A stretch of 64,000 nt of DNA, taken from positions 2,652,501 through 2,716,500 of the forward strand of contig NZ_CAKLBX010000001.1 in NCBI RefSeq assembly GCF_920987055.1, in the 5' to 3' direction. The DNA is from Novosphingobium sp. CECT 9465. GTDB taxonomy: Bacteria; Pseudomonadota; Alphaproteobacteria; Sphingomonadales; Sphingomonadaceae. Both the position numbers and the translations under genes were made by a program. Positions 53,952-63,806 of this stretch are shown piece by piece (positions within the stretch are counted from its first letter, which is position 1; each line of letters opens with the position of its first letter). The notes under the pieces were generated by a model. It worked only from the letters and a program-made list of their open reading frames with translations. It did no database searches and was not told the origin of the DNA.

Positions 53952-55664
53952 TCAGGCGGATTGCGTGGCCAGCCATTGGCGGGTGTAAAGATCGCGCAAT
54001 GCCCGCTTGTCCACCTTTTCCGTGCCAAGCCTCGGCAAAGGTTGATGAACTTCCCACATGCGAACCGGTATCTTGAAAGGCGCGACATGCACCTGAAGGA
54101 ATGCCATCAGTTCCTCCTCGCTGGCAGAGCAACCTTCCTTGGCAAGGTACACCGCCGCCGGCACTTCACCGAACCGTTCATCGGGAAGACCGAACACGCT
54201 CACTTCGGCGATGCAGGGATGCGCGTGAATCGCGCTTTCCACTTCGATGCAGCTGATGTTCTCACCGCCCCGGATGATGATGTCCTTCTTGCGATCGACA
54301 ATGAAGAGGTATCCTTCAGGGTCAAGATAGCCAAGGTCGCCGGAGCGGAAGTAGCCATCCTCGGTAACCGCCTCACGCGTGGCCTTCTCGTCACCCCAGT
54401 AGCCGATGAAATTGGTGATCGACCGGATCGAAACTTCGCCGGTCTCGCCTTGTGGCAGCGGCTTGCCGGCATCGTCCAGGATGGCCAGGTCCACCAGCGG
54501 GCGCGATGCGGTGCCGGTGCTGCCGGGCTTGGCCAGATAATTCTCGTTCAGGTTGCCGCAGCCCACCGCATTGGTTTCGGTCAGCCCATAGCCCAGCAGC
54601 GGAAACGCATGGGGCAGTGCCTTGCGGATGCGATCGACATGCTCGACCGGGCGCGGTGCGCCGCCTGCGGCGAAGGAAACGCATGTCGAAAGGTCGAACC
54701 TGTCGCGGTCAGGGTGAGTGGCAATCTCAAAGCTCATCAAAGGTACGCCGACGAAATACGTCGCCTTCTCGCGCTCGATCAGCGTCATGGCCTCGACCGC
54801 GTCCCACTTTGCCATCATCACCAGCTTGCGGCCAATGGCGAAGGATTGCAGCAGGACGTTGACCTCCCCAGTAACATGAAACAGCGGCAGGCTGACCAGC
54901 GTGGTCGGCTGCGTGCCCGCCGGCGGCCCATTCCCCTGCGCGGTCATGATCGCCAGTACGCCTGCGGTCTGGACCACGAAACTCATCGCGCCCTGCACCA
55001 CACTGCGATGATCGGACAAAGCGCCCTTTGCGACACCAGTGGAGCCGGATGTGAACAATACCGTTGCCAGATCGTCGCCGGTCAGGTCGGGCAGGATCGT
55101 GGCCATGCCACCGCCCTGCGCCAGCAGCGCGGCAAGCCCCTGCTCGTACCCGCAATCGTGATGGATCGTCAGCACGGTTGCACGATGGGCATGACCTTCA
55201 ATGCGCTTTGCCCGCGACACATCGGCAATCACATACCGGCAATCGACCAGATCGATGCCGTCTGCCAGTTCCTCACCCTGCCACCAGCCGTTCAGCAGCG
55301 TCACACATCCGCCCGCCATCAGCACCGCCATGTAGGCAACCACCCAATTCGACGAATTGCGCGCGGCGATGCCGATACGATCCCCCTTCTGCACGCCCAG
55401 TCCTTCGACCAGCCCGCCCGCAACGTGGCGCGCGGCCTTGTAGATTTCGGCGAAGGTCAGGCGCACGTCACCTTCAACGATGAACGTCTTGTCAGCATGA
55501 GTCGCGCAGAAATAGGCAAAATAGGCAGGCAGGTGTGGCGGTGCAGCCGCGATCATCGGCACGTCGCGCCCGAACCGCTTTATCGGAACCGTTTGGAACA
55601 TTGCGCCCTCTGCCGTCAGCGCATCGAACGTGCGGTCCATGGCATGGTCCAGTTGGGTCTTCAT
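53952..55664 (-). CDS. AMP-binding acyl-CoA synthetase
   Basis: A 570-residue ANL-superfamily enzyme that activates a carboxylic acid as acyl-AMP then acyl-CoA. Motifs are ATVLFTSGSTGVAKGAL (P-loop), YGLTETNAVG, GYFRSGDLGYLDPEGYLFIVDRKKDIIIRGGENIS and the catalytic Lys in LGTEKVDKRALRD. The acid is not predictable; the size and pattern suit medium- or long-chain fatty acids. Divergent from lgt. Confidence 0.9.
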   Translation of the reverse strand: MKTQLDHAMDRTFDALTAEGAMFQTVPIKRFGRDVPMIAAAPPHLPAYFAYFCATHADKTFIVEGDVRLTFAEIYKAARHVAGGLVEGLGVQKGDRIGIAARNSSNWVVAYMAVLMAGGCVTLLNGWWQGEELADGIDLVDCRYVIADVSRAKRIEGHAHRATVLTIHHDCGYEQGLAALLAQGGGMATILPDLTGDDLATVLFTSGSTGVAKGALSDHRSVVQGAMSFVVQTAGVLAIMTAQGNGPPAGTQPTTLVSLPLFHVTGEVNVLLQSFAIGRKLVMMAKWDAVEAMTLIEREKATYFVGVPLMSFEIATHPDRDRFDLSTCVSFAAGGAPRPVEHVDRIRKALPHAFPLLGYGLTETNAVGCGNLNENYLAKPGSTGTASRPLVDLAILDDAGKPLPQGETGEVSIRSITNFIGYWGDEKATREAVTEDGYFRSGDLGYLDPEGYLFIVDRKKDIIIRGGENISCIEVESAIHAHPCIAEVSVFGLPDERFGEVPAAVYLAKEGCSASEEELMAFLQVHVAPFKIPVRMWEVHQPLPRLGTEKVDKRALRDLYTRQWLATQSA

Positions 55665-55820
55665 GACGTCCTTTCATTCTCCCGGCCCGCGCGCAGCTTT
55701 GCATCTGCGCTTTTTCGGGTTTGCTTACGGCCTTGGCCCTGTGCCAATACGATACCGCAAAGGGCACGTTTGACAGCATGGAAACGGGTCCATTCATAAG
55801 TTTTTTAGGGAGTTCGCCTC

Positions 55821-56735
55821 TTGCTGTCACTACTGTCAACAGCAACGGCGCTTGCCGTAGCGTCTGCGTCCGACACCGCGGTTTCCGGGCCTTTGCGCTG
55901 GGTGGATCTGGGCGTGTCGCCGATCGCGCTGGACCTCGGCTTCTTCGCCCTGAAATGGTATTCGCTCGCGTATCTGGCCGGAATCATCCTGGGATACTGG
56001 CACTTGTCCAAGATGGTCCGCCAGCCCGGATCACCTATGGCACAACGCCACGCCGACGATCTTTTCTTCTATGCCACGCTCGGCATCATCCTTGGCGGAA
56101 GGCTTGGCTATGCCATGTTCTATGCGCCGGAACTGCTGACGGAACCGCAGAACCTGCTCAAGCTGTGGGAAGGCGGGATGAGCTTCCATGGCGGCCTCAT
56201 CGGCGTGGTTCTGGCCATCGCATGGGTTTCATGGCGGGCCGGGCTGAACTTCGTGCGCGTGTGTGATTATATCGCGGTCTGCGTACCCTTCGGCCTGCTG
56301 TTCGGCCGCCTGGCCAATTTCATGAACGGTGAACTGTGGGGGCGCGAGGCCGGGCCGGGCGTGGCATGGGCGATGGTGTTCCCCGGTGGTGGGCCGATCG
56401 CGCGCCACCCCAGCCAGCTCTACGAAGCGGCGCTCGAAGGCCTTTTGCTGATGATCGTTCTGCTTGCGCTGTTCTGGAAAACCAGGGCGCGCTGGCGCAC
56501 CGGGCTGCTCGTCGGCACCTTCACGCTCGGTTATGCCCTCGCCCGCTTCACGGTAGAATTCTTTCGCGAACCCGATGCGCAATTGCAGGACTTCGCCCGG
56601 CAGACCGGCCTTTCGATGGGCCAGTGGCTGACCGTGCCGATGATGGCGGTGGGCCTGTTCTTCCTGATTCGCGCGCTGATCGGCAAGCCGCTGTCCGCCG
56701 CCGCAGGGACCACGCCCGGAACGCCTGCTGCGTGA
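55821..56735 (+). CDS. lgt: Prolipoprotein diacylglyceryl transferase
   Basis: A 304-residue Lgt that adds diacylglycerol to the lipobox Cys of lipoproteins. It has about seven transmembrane helices. The family signatures are SFHGGLIGVVLAI and GRLANFMNGELWGREAGPGVAWAMVFP, followed by RHPSQLYEAALEG. The start is TTG at 55821, with AGGGAG about eight bases upstream. The stop overlaps the next gene as GTGA. Confidence 0.95.
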   Translation: MLSLLSTATALAVASASDTAVSGPLRWVDLGVSPIALDLGFFALKWYSLAYLAGIILGYWHLSKMVRQPGSPMAQRHADDLFFYATLGIILGGRLGYAMFYAPELLTEPQNLLKLWEGGMSFHGGLIGVVLAIAWVSWRAGLNFVRVCDYIAVCVPFGLLFGRLANFMNGELWGREAGPGVAWAMVFPGGGPIARHPSQLYEAALEGLLLMIVLLALFWKTRARWRTGLLVGTFTLGYALARFTVEFFREPDAQLQDFARQTGLSMGQWLTVPMMAVGLFFLIRALIGKPLSAAAGTTPGTPAA

Positions 56736-57775
56736 ACTCCCCACTGCTCGATACCTTCAAGCGACTGATCGCCAACACCGGACCGATCAGCATCGCGCAC
56801 TACATGGCCGAATCGAACGCGCGCTACTATTCCAGCCGCGATCCCTTCGGCGTGGGCGGCGATTTCATCACCGCGCCGGAAATCAGCCAGATGTTCGGCG
56901 AACTGATCGGCCTGTGGCTGGCCGACATCTGGATTCGCGCGGGCCGCCCCGAACCTGTCCATTATGTCGAACTCGGCCCTGGACGCGGCACCCTGGCGCG
57001 CGATGCACTGGGCGCGGCAAAGCGCTATGGCCTTGTCCCGAAAACGCATTTCGTCGAAACCAGCACTGCGCTCAAATCGCTGCAACTGCAATTGCACCCT
57101 CAGGCATTGTGGCATGCAGACCTTTCGACCTTGCCCACCGATGGCGCGTTGCTGATCGTCGCCAACGAATTTCTCGATGCCCTGCCCGTTCGCCAACTCG
57201 TCCGCATGGCCACCGGCTGGCGCGAACGCATGGTCGGGCTGGATGAGGGGCGCCTTGTCCCCATCGCAGGCACGCAGCCGATGGACACAGTGGTCCCGCC
57301 AGCGCTGCGCGATGCTGCAGAAGGCACCATCCTCGAAACGTCGCCGGCCTCCGCCGCCGTGCTTTATGAAGTCGCCGGAAGGCTCGAAAGCCAGGGCGGT
57401 GCCGCCCTGTTCATCGACTATGGCCACGACGAGCCACGCTTCGGCTCATCGCTTCAGGCCGTGCGCGATCATCGCAAAGTCGATGTCTTCGCCAGCCCCG
57501 GCGAGGCTGACCTGACGGCCCATGTGGATTTTTCGGCGCTTGCATCCATTGCCCGGTCGCGGGGGGTGCGCTGGCTCGGTACGGTAGAGCAAGGACGCTG
57601 GCTTCGCGCTCTGGGCATCGAAGCGCGGGCTGATGCGCTCGCCGCTTTTTCGCCGGGCCATGCCGCCGCAATCCACGCCGCGCGCGAACGGTTGACCGGC
57701 GAAGGCCAGATGGGCGCGCTGTTCAAGGTCATGGGACTCGCAGCGCCGACATGGCCCGATGGCGCCGGATTCTAG
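56732..57775 (+). CDS. Class I SAM methyltransferase, NDUFAF7/COG1565 type
   Basis: A 347-residue protein of the family that includes mitochondrial NDUFAF7 (a complex I assembly arginine methyltransferase). Segments are ISIAHYMAESNARYYSSRDPFGVGGDFITAPEISQMFGELIG, the SAM motif VELGPGRGTLARD, VANEFLDALPVRQ and FIDYGHDEP. GTG at 56732 overlaps the lgt stop. The bacterial substrate is unproven. Confidence 0.88.
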   Translation: MNSPLLDTFKRLIANTGPISIAHYMAESNARYYSSRDPFGVGGDFITAPEISQMFGELIGLWLADIWIRAGRPEPVHYVELGPGRGTLARDALGAAKRYGLVPKTHFVETSTALKSLQLQLHPQALWHADLSTLPTDGALLIVANEFLDALPVRQLVRMATGWRERMVGLDEGRLVPIAGTQPMDTVVPPALRDAAEGTILETSPASAAVLYEVAGRLESQGGAALFIDYGHDEPRFGSSLQAVRDHRKVDVFASPGEADLTAHVDFSALASIARSRGVRWLGTVEQGRWLRALGIEARADALAAFSPGHAAAIHAARERLTGEGQMGALFKVMGLAAPTWPDGAGF

Positions 57776-58057
57776 CGAATCCCCCCTGCGCGGCATTCCA
57801 CCTGTCATTACTGTACAAAGCGGCGGGAATCCGCGCGGTTTGCCACACCAAAATGCCTGTTGGCAAACCCGGCCCTTTGCGTCTATCAGGCGCGCCAAGT
57901 GGGGGCTGGGGCTGCGCATTCGCGTGTGCCCGGCTCCCGTGCGGATCGGGCGTCCCCAAGGGGCATTTTCCTTAAGGGGTTTTCCTTTTTCGCATGAAAG
58001 AGGCAAGTTGGACCGTGTGCGATCCGCGCGCGCGGCGGCAGCAGGCAGGGAATTTCA
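57776..58057. other. Intergenic region before petABC
   Basis: 282 bases without a convincing gene. It should contain the petABC promoter. GGGAA lies just before the petA ATG. No strong operator or terminator is visible. Confidence 0.5.
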
Positions 58058-58621
58058 ATGGCTGATGAGGCGAGCATCGACACTCCGGGCGTAACCGGAG
58101 AGGGCGTGCGCCGACGCGATTTCATCAATATCGCGGCGGTGAGTTTTGCGGGTGTGGGCGGTGCTGCCGTTATCCTCCCGCTGGTTAGTCAGATGGCGCC
58201 TTCGGCGGACGTGCTGGCGCAAAGCTCGACGGAGATCGACATTTCGGCGATCCAGACGGGCCAGGCGATCAAGGCCGTGTTCCGCAAGCAGCCGGTGTTC
58301 ATCCGCAACCTGACCCCGGAAGAAATCGCGTCGGCCGACAAGGTCGATGCAGCATCGCTGCGCGATCCGCAGACGCTGGAAGAACGCACCAAGGAAGGCA
58401 AGACCAACTGGCTCATCACCATGGGCGTCTGCACCCACCTCGGCTGTGTGCCGTTGGGCGCTGGCGAAGGTGAAGTGAAGGGCGAGTTCGGCGGTTACTT
58501 CTGCCCCTGCCATGGTTCGCACTACGATACCGCAGCGCGCATCCGCAAAGGCCCGGCCCCCAAGAACCTTGAGGTGCCCGAATATTCATTCATCTCCGAC
58601 ACTGTCGTGAAGATCGGCTGA
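58058..58621 (+). CDS. petA: Ubiquinol-cytochrome c reductase Rieske iron-sulfur subunit
   Basis: A 187-residue Rieske protein of the bc1 complex. A twin-arginine-like start ([21 protein letters not shown]) gives a membrane anchor. The [2Fe-2S] ligands are in CTHLGC and CPCHGSHYD. It moves electrons from ubiquinol to cytochrome c1. First gene of petABC. Confidence 0.97.
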   Translation: MADEASIDTPGVTGEGVRRRDFINIAAVSFAGVGGAAVILPLVSQMAPSADVLAQSSTEIDISAIQTGQAIKAVFRKQPVFIRNLTPEEIASADKVDAASLRDPQTLEERTKEGKTNWLITMGVCTHLGCVPLGAGEGEVKGEFGGYFCPCHGSHYDTAARIRKGPAPKNLEVPEYSFISDTVVKIG

Positions 58622-58632
58622 GGACAGGACTC

Positions 58633-59922
58633 ATGAGCTTTCCCTGGGCGAACGAATACAAGCCGGCCTTTGGCCTGACGCAGTGGCTGGACGAAAAGCT
58701 GCCGCTGCCGCGCTTCGTATATAACGCGGTCGGCGCCGGTTACCCGGTGCCCCGCAACCTCAACTACATGTGGAACTTCGGCGTTCTTGCCGGTTTCTGC
58801 CTGGTTCTCCAGATCGTCACCGGCGTCATCCTTGCGATGCACTATGCCGCAAACGCTGGCGTGGCATTCGATTCGGTCGAACACATCATGCGCGACGTGA
58901 ACTGGGGCTGGATGATGCGCTATGCGCACGCCAACGGTGCCTCGGCGTTCTTCGTCGTCGTTTACCTGCACATCTTCCGCGGCTTCTTCTATTCGTCGTA
59001 CAAGGCCCCGCGCGAGATGATCTGGCTGCTCGGCGTCGTGATCTTCCTGCTGATGATGGCCACCGCCTTCATGGGCTATGTGCTGCCGTGGGGCCAGATG
59101 TCGTTCTGGGGTGCCAAGGTCATCACCGGCCTGTTCGGCGCGATCCCGGTTGTCGGCGAACCGATCCAGATCTGGCTGCTCGGCGGTTTTGCCCCCGATA
59201 ACGCCTCGCTGAACCGCTTCTTCTCGCTCCACTTCCTGCTGCCCTTCGTGATTGCCGGTGTCATCATCCTGCACATCTGGGCGCTGCACATCCCTGGTTC
59301 GTCCAACCCGACCGGCGTTGAAGTGAAGACCGAAAGCGATACTGTTCCGTTCCATCCGTACTACACGGCAAAGGACGGCTTCGGCCTTGGCATCTTCCTG
59401 CTGATCTACTGCGCGATCCTGTTCTTCGCACCGAACGCGCTGGGCCACCCGGACAACTACATCCCGGCCAATCCGCTGTCGACGCCAGCGCACATCGTTC
59501 CTGAATGGTATTTCTATCCATTCTACGCGATCCTGCGCGCCTTCACGTATGACTTCTTCTTCATCCCGGCCAAGCTGATGGGCGTACTCGCCATGTTCGG
59601 CTCGATCCTGGTTTGGTTCTTCCTGCCCTGGCTGGATACCTCGCCGGTCCGTTCGGGCCACTACCGTCCGCTGTTCCGCAAGTTCTTCTGGTTCGGTCTG
59701 ATCCCGACCATGGCAGTCTTGTTCTACTGCGGCGGCGCACCGGCTGCAGAACCATACGTGATGATCAGCCAGATTGCTGCCGTCTACTACTTCGCGCACT
59801 TCCTCATCATTCTCCCGCTCGTTTCCTCGATCGAAAAGCCGGAACCACTTCCGTTCTCGATCACCGAATCCGTGCTGGGCAAGGATGAGAGCGCAGTGCT
59901 CAACGCCAACCCTGCTGCCTGA
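58633..59922 (+). CDS. petB: Cytochrome b of the bc1 complex
   Basis: A 429-residue cytochrome b with eight or nine transmembrane helices. Visible are the haem-ligand His pairs in helices 2 and 4 ([48 protein letters not shown]) and the Qo-site PEWY motif ([16 protein letters not shown]). Follows petA by 11 bases. Confidence 0.98.
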   Translation: MSFPWANEYKPAFGLTQWLDEKLPLPRFVYNAVGAGYPVPRNLNYMWNFGVLAGFCLVLQIVTGVILAMHYAANAGVAFDSVEHIMRDVNWGWMMRYAHANGASAFFVVVYLHIFRGFFYSSYKAPREMIWLLGVVIFLLMMATAFMGYVLPWGQMSFWGAKVITGLFGAIPVVGEPIQIWLLGGFAPDNASLNRFFSLHFLLPFVIAGVIILHIWALHIPGSSNPTGVEVKTESDTVPFHPYYTAKDGFGLGIFLLIYCAILFFAPNALGHPDNYIPANPLSTPAHIVPEWYFYPFYAILRAFTYDFFFIPAKLMGVLAMFGSILVWFFLPWLDTSPVRSGHYRPLFRKFFWFGLIPTMAVLFYCGGAPAAEPYVMISQIAAVYYFAHFLIILPLVSSIEKPEPLPFSITESVLGKDESAVLNANPAA

Positions 59923-59954
59923 GCGCACACGAAGCGTAAGAGAAAGAGAACCCC

Positions 59955-60770
59955 ATGGTCCGTCTTTTTGGCCCCCTGGTAGGCCTGTTCTTCGCCGTCG
60001 CGCTGCTCTGGTCGTTCGGCAACGGCGCCTACACCGCGATTACGGAACCCGCTGCCGCCACGGCAGAGCACGAGTTCCATCTCCTCCCCAAGAAGGTACA
60101 CTTCGCCAGCGATGGTGCCTTCGGCAAGTTTGACAAGGCGCAGCTTCAGCGCGGCTTCCAAGTCTACAAGGAAGTCTGCGCCACCTGCCACTCGCTCAAG
60201 CACGTCGCTTTCCGCGATCTGGCCGCCCTCGGCTACTCGGAAGCCGAAGTAAAGGCGATTGCCAAGCAGTGGGGCACCAAGCAGCCAACCTTCGATCCGA
60301 AGAGCGGCGAACGGGCCGAGCGTGACAACATCGCATCGGACTATATCCCGATGGTGTATTACGCAGGCCAGGGCAGCCCGCCCGACCTGTCGCTGATCAC
60401 CAAGGCGCGTCACGATGGCGGAGCTTACGTTGCCTCGCTGCTGACCGGCTATCAGGACCAGCCGGCCGAACTTCTCAAGAAGTTCCCGGACGCCAAGACG
60501 CCCGATGGCCTCTACTACAATCCCTACTTTGCCAACCTGAACCTCTCCATGCCCGCACCGCTGACCGGTGAAGGCCAGGTGACCTATTCGGATGGCACGA
60601 AGGCCACGGTTGACCAAATGTCGCAGGATGTTTCTGCGTTCCTCATCTGGACCGCAGAACCGAAGCTGGACAAGCGCAAGCAGACCGGCTGGGCTGTCCT
60701 CGGCTTCCTTCTGGCAGCCACGGTCCTCGCCTACCTCGCAAAGAAGAACATCTGGGCCGACAAGCACTGA
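59955..60770 (+). CDS. petC: Cytochrome c1 of the bc1 complex
   Basis: A 271-residue cytochrome c1. It has an N-terminal signal/anchor, the haem-binding CATCH at residues 75-79, a Met ligand in LNLSMPAPL and a C-terminal transmembrane helix (TGWAVLGFLLAATVLAYLAKKN). Last gene of petABC, with a strong terminator 26 bases on. Confidence 0.97.
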   Translation: MVRLFGPLVGLFFAVALLWSFGNGAYTAITEPAAATAEHEFHLLPKKVHFASDGAFGKFDKAQLQRGFQVYKEVCATCHSLKHVAFRDLAALGYSEAEVKAIAKQWGTKQPTFDPKSGERAERDNIASDYIPMVYYAGQGSPPDLSLITKARHDGGAYVASLLTGYQDQPAELLKKFPDAKTPDGLYYNPYFANLNLSMPAPLTGEGQVTYSDGTKATVDQMSQDVSAFLIWTAEPKLDKRKQTGWAVLGFLLAATVLAYLAKKNIWADKH

Positions 60771-60795
60771 TCGTTCTGCATACCGCGAAACGACC

Positions 60796-60823
60796 AAAGG
60801 CCACCGGAAACGGTGGCCTTTTT
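60796..60823 (+). terminator. Terminator of petABC
   Basis: An 11-base-pair stem (AAAGGCCACCG and complement) with a GAAA tetraloop, running into T bases at 60819-60823. A typical intrinsic terminator. Confidence 0.9.
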
Positions 60824-60994
60824 CGTTGGCGGTCATGCTGCTTGCTGAAGCGTCTCGTCATTGCGAGGAGGCGGAGCCGACGAAGCAATCCAGAGCCACT
60901 ACACACCGCTCTGGATTGCTTCTCCCCGCTGCGCGAGGCTGCAACGACGAAACCAGGGCGTGTGTCTGCAAACGGCATGACCGCCAACGAAAAA
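60819..60994. repeat. 19-base inverted repeat flanking the palindromic element
   Basis: TTTTTCGTTGGCGGTCATG at 60819-60837 is repeated exactly in inverted orientation at 60976-60994. The palindromic element sits between them. Each arm is also the T-run and following sequence of a terminator: petABC on the plus strand, and the stem GGCGG/CCGCC at 60996-61015 on the minus strand for the gene at 61058. Confidence 0.85.
60855..60950. repeat. Dispersed palindromic repeat, copy 2
   Basis: Begins TCGTCATTGCGAGGAGGCGG and ends GCGCGAGGCTGCAACGACGA, with inner arms GCAATCCAGAG and CTCTGGATTGC (near-perfect). Same family as 49792-49875, in the gap between the convergent petC and the acyl-CoA synthetase gene. 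Confidence 0.85.
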
Positions 60995-61057
60995 AGGCGG
61001 CCCCCGCGGACCGCCCCCATTCACAATCCCGCAACGATGCGGGCTACAACGCCAAGA

Positions 61058-63178
61058 TCACTCCACCAGCATCAGCGCATCCAGCGCCACCACGCCCTCG
61101 CCCACCGGATGCAGGATCACAGGGTTAAGATCGATCTCGCGGATCGAAGGCTCCGCCCGCAGCACTTGCCCGACCTTGACGATCAGCTTCGCCAGCGCGG
61201 CCACATCCAGCGCGGGCGATCCGCGATAGCCGGAGAGCAGAGCTGCGCTCTTCAGCTTCATCAGTTCGGCCACAACCGCGTCCTCGGTCAGGTCCGCCGT
61301 CAGCAACCGCACGTCCTGCAGGATTTCCGCGGTCACCCCGCCAAAGCCCGCCAGCACCACCGGACCCCATTCGGGATCGTTCTTCGCGCCGACGATCATT
61401 TCCATACCGCGCTTTCCCATCGCCTCGATCAGCACGCCATCCAGCGCGATCTCCGTTGAGTAAGCCGCGACGTTATCGAAAATCCGGCGCCACGCGGCGC
61501 GCACGGCAGCGCCATCGGCCAGGTTCAGGATCACCCCGCCCGCGTCGCTTTTGTGGCTCAACGCAGGCGCCTGCGCCTTCATCGCCACGGGATAACCCAC
61601 CGCATCGGCAACTGCCACCGCATCGTCAGCGCTTGCCGCAAAACCGCCCTTGGGGAACGAAAGGCCAATCGGTCCCAGCAGTTCCTTCGATTTGTATTCG
61701 GGAATGACGCCCGAAACCATGACCAACCCGGCCAGTGGCGTTGGCGGCAGGTCATTGATCGACACATCCTGTGCCGCCCAGTGCGTCAACCGCGTCACCG
61801 CGCGCAATGCGCGTTCGGTGGTCGGGAACCACGGTACGCCCGCCGCCCGCAGCGCGGCAATGCGCTCGACGGGAACTTCGGCACCTTCATCCAGCCCGGC
61901 GAAGATCACCGGCTTGGTCAGCAGCTTGCCCTCAACCGCCGCCAGCACCGCCGGAAACTTGATCGCACACGTGATAGCCTCGGCCTGGATAATGCCAACG
62001 AACACCGTGCCTACCCGATCATCCGCCAGCAGCGCCTCTACACACCGCGTATAGATCGCAGGTTCGGAAAGGCCCTGCGCGGTGATGTCGAGCGGGTTGG
62101 ACACCGGCACGAACGGGGGCAACGCGGCGCGTAGCAGTGGTGAATCCTCATCGTGCAGGTCGGCCAGCGGCAGGTCCAGTTCTTCCGCCAGATCGAGCGT
62201 CAGCGCCTTGAATGCGCCGGATTCGCCCAGCACGGCTGTCTGGCCCGAAGGCAGCGCAGCGCAGCGCACCGCGATTTCGGCGATGTCACCCAGTTCTTCC
62301 AATGTCTCGGCAAAGATCACGCCCGCCCGCGAGACCATCGCCCGCATCAGCTTGTAATCGCCCGCCATCGCGCCGGTATGCGTTGCTGCGGATTCGCGGG
62401 CCGCGCTTGACTTGCCCGGATGCAGCAGGACCACCGGTTTGCCCGCCGCCTTCGCGCGCCGTGCCGCCGCCAGAAACGCCTGCGGCTTGCGGAATTGCTC
62501 CACGATCATGGCGATCACATGCGTGTCAGGCTGGTCGACCATCCAGTCAACGTAGTCCTCGACCCCGCTGGCCGCCTCGTTCCCCGTAGAAACCGAATAG
62601 GAAACACCCGCATCGCGCGCCAGCAGCATGGTGCCGAGCACCGCCGCCATGGCGCCCGATTGCGAAACGATACCGATCGCGCGCTTGCCCGCTGATGGTA
62701 CAGCATTGGTTTCCACGAATGTTAGCGGAATGCGGTCAACGTAATTGACCAGGCCAAGGCAGTTCGGCCCTTCGACCACCATGCCAGCCTCGCCCGCGAT
62801 CCGCGCAATCTCGCGCTGTTCGGCCAGGCCTTCCTCGCCGCCTTCGGCAAAACCTGCCGAGAAGATCACCACACCGCCGCATTTGCGCGCAGCAAGGCTC
62901 TTCACCGCATCCAGCACCCCTGCGCGCGGGATAGCCAGGACGGCCACGTCCACACCTTCGGGCAGGGCCTCGACCGATTGGTAGCAGCGCTTGCCCATGA
63001 TCTCTTCGCGCCTGGGGTTCACCGGATAGATGGCACCCGCATAACCGTTGCGGTCGAGATTGGTCAGCAGCGTCGCGCCCAGCGCGCCCGGCTTGTCCGA
63101 TGCGCCAACCACGGCGACCGACTTCGGGCGCAGGAAACGATCGAGCGCAGCATGGGACAGACTCGTTTCAACAGCCAT
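61058..63178 (-). CDS. NDP-forming acyl-CoA synthetase (acetate-CoA ligase family)
   Basis: A 706-residue fusion. The CoA-binding domain has SVAVVGASDKPGALGATLLTNL. The succinyl-CoA-ligase-like domain has IGIVSQSGAMAAVLG and the phospho-His region SAATHTGAMAGDY. The C-terminal ATP-grasp domain has GYPVAMKAQAPALSHKSDAGGVILNL and a final EIDLNPVILH. Such enzymes interconvert acyl-CoA and acid plus NTP; the substrate is unknown. ATG at 63178 is chosen over 63184, because the GGAGG upstream has proper spacing only for 63178. Confidence 0.9.
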   Translation of the reverse strand: MAVETSLSHAALDRFLRPKSVAVVGASDKPGALGATLLTNLDRNGYAGAIYPVNPRREEIMGKRCYQSVEALPEGVDVAVLAIPRAGVLDAVKSLAARKCGGVVIFSAGFAEGGEEGLAEQREIARIAGEAGMVVEGPNCLGLVNYVDRIPLTFVETNAVPSAGKRAIGIVSQSGAMAAVLGTMLLARDAGVSYSVSTGNEAASGVEDYVDWMVDQPDTHVIAMIVEQFRKPQAFLAAARRAKAAGKPVVLLHPGKSSAARESAATHTGAMAGDYKLMRAMVSRAGVIFAETLEELGDIAEIAVRCAALPSGQTAVLGESGAFKALTLDLAEELDLPLADLHDEDSPLLRAALPPFVPVSNPLDITAQGLSEPAIYTRCVEALLADDRVGTVFVGIIQAEAITCAIKFPAVLAAVEGKLLTKPVIFAGLDEGAEVPVERIAALRAAGVPWFPTTERALRAVTRLTHWAAQDVSINDLPPTPLAGLVMVSGVIPEYKSKELLGPIGLSFPKGGFAASADDAVAVADAVGYPVAMKAQAPALSHKSDAGGVILNLADGAAVRAAWRRIFDNVAAYSTEIALDGVLIEAMGKRGMEMIVGAKNDPEWGPVVLAGFGGVTAEILQDVRLLTADLTEDAVVAELMKLKSAALLSGYRGSPALDVAALAKLIVKVGQVLRAEPSIREIDLNPVILHPVGEGVVALDALMLVE

Positions 63179-63300
63179 TTGCATCCTCCGATTTCGCTAT
63201 GTCTTATAACAATTATCGGAGGAAGGACAAGTAGCCGCATGGCGCCTGAACGGCGCGCTTGCAGGATCGCGTCAAGCTGTCGGGCCGTCAGGGCTGGCCG

Positions 63301-63591
63301 TCAGGTCACCGGCTTCCAGTCGAACGTCAGTTCGCCTTCGCGGAACGCAAAGCGATTGATGTGATCGGCGACCACCATCTGCATCCGATCAAGATCGCCA
63401 TCCCCCTCCAAGCGGCAAGTGACGCTCAACGCATCGTCGGTTGCGACCAATTCCAATGGCCCGAACGGCAGCGCCACACGGCCCTGGCGGGAATCGAATG
63501 TCGCCTCGAACTTGTGCCCCCAGTGCTTGCACAATTGCTGAAGGTAACGGCTGGCGCTGGCGGTGCTGACGATGGCTCGGCTTGCAGGCAT
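63301..63591 (-). CDS. DUF2218 protein
   Basis: A 96-residue protein with the DUF2218 pattern: RYLQQLCKHWGHKFEATFDSRQGRVALPFG and DRMQMVVADHINRFAFREGELTFDWKPV. Function unknown. Relatives are often next to siderophore-interacting protein and PadR regulator genes, but none is seen here. ATG at 63591 follows a weak ribosome site. A symmetrical AT-rich site lies just upstream. Confidence 0.8.
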   Translation of the reverse strand: MPASRAIVSTASASRYLQQLCKHWGHKFEATFDSRQGRVALPFGPLELVATDDALSVTCRLEGDGDLDRMQMVVADHINRFAFREGELTFDWKPVT

Positions 63592-63622
63592 GGAAAGGTC
63601 TTTCAGATCATCGATTGCTATA

Positions 63623-63638
63623 TCAAAGATATATCTTT
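63623..63638. promoter_or_regulatory. Palindromic operator-like site upstream of the DUF2218 gene
   Basis: AAAGATATATCTTT (63625-63638) is a perfect 14-base palindrome. It overlaps another, ATATCAAAGATAT (from about 63620), only about 35 bases before the DUF2218 start. Such overlapping ATATC/GATAT symmetry resembles PadR-type operators. The regulator is not in this window. Confidence 0.45.
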
Positions 63639-63732
63639 CATCGAAAAAGTCAACCTGCCCCCTCGCATGGAAGGTTGACGAACCGCCGCCGACCATGGCA
63701 AGCGCCTCCTCGTTAGGCCTTAACCGGCCCAT

Positions 63733-63806
63733 GCGGGTATAGCATAGTGGTAATGCACTAGCCTTCCAAGCTAGCTAGGCGGGTTCGATTCCCGCTACCC
63801 GCTCCA
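63733..63806 (+). tRNA. tRNA-Gly (anticodon TCC)
   Basis: GCGGGTA pairs with TACCCGC, then T and an encoded CCA. The anticodon stem CTAGC/GCTAG closes the loop CTTCCAA, so the anticodon is TCC. T-arm GGCGGGTTCGATTCCCGCT is standard. 74 bases. Confidence 0.97.

Noticed and set aside
53691..55799. 702-codon open frame opposite the acyl-CoA synthetase gene
   Set aside because: His/Arg/Gln-rich shadow with no domain; the minus-strand gene is complete.
58522..59928. Long open frame opposite petB (468 codons), and 59787-60836 opposite petC
   Set aside because: Low-complexity shadows (Glu/Asp/Arg-rich) of clear bc1 genes.
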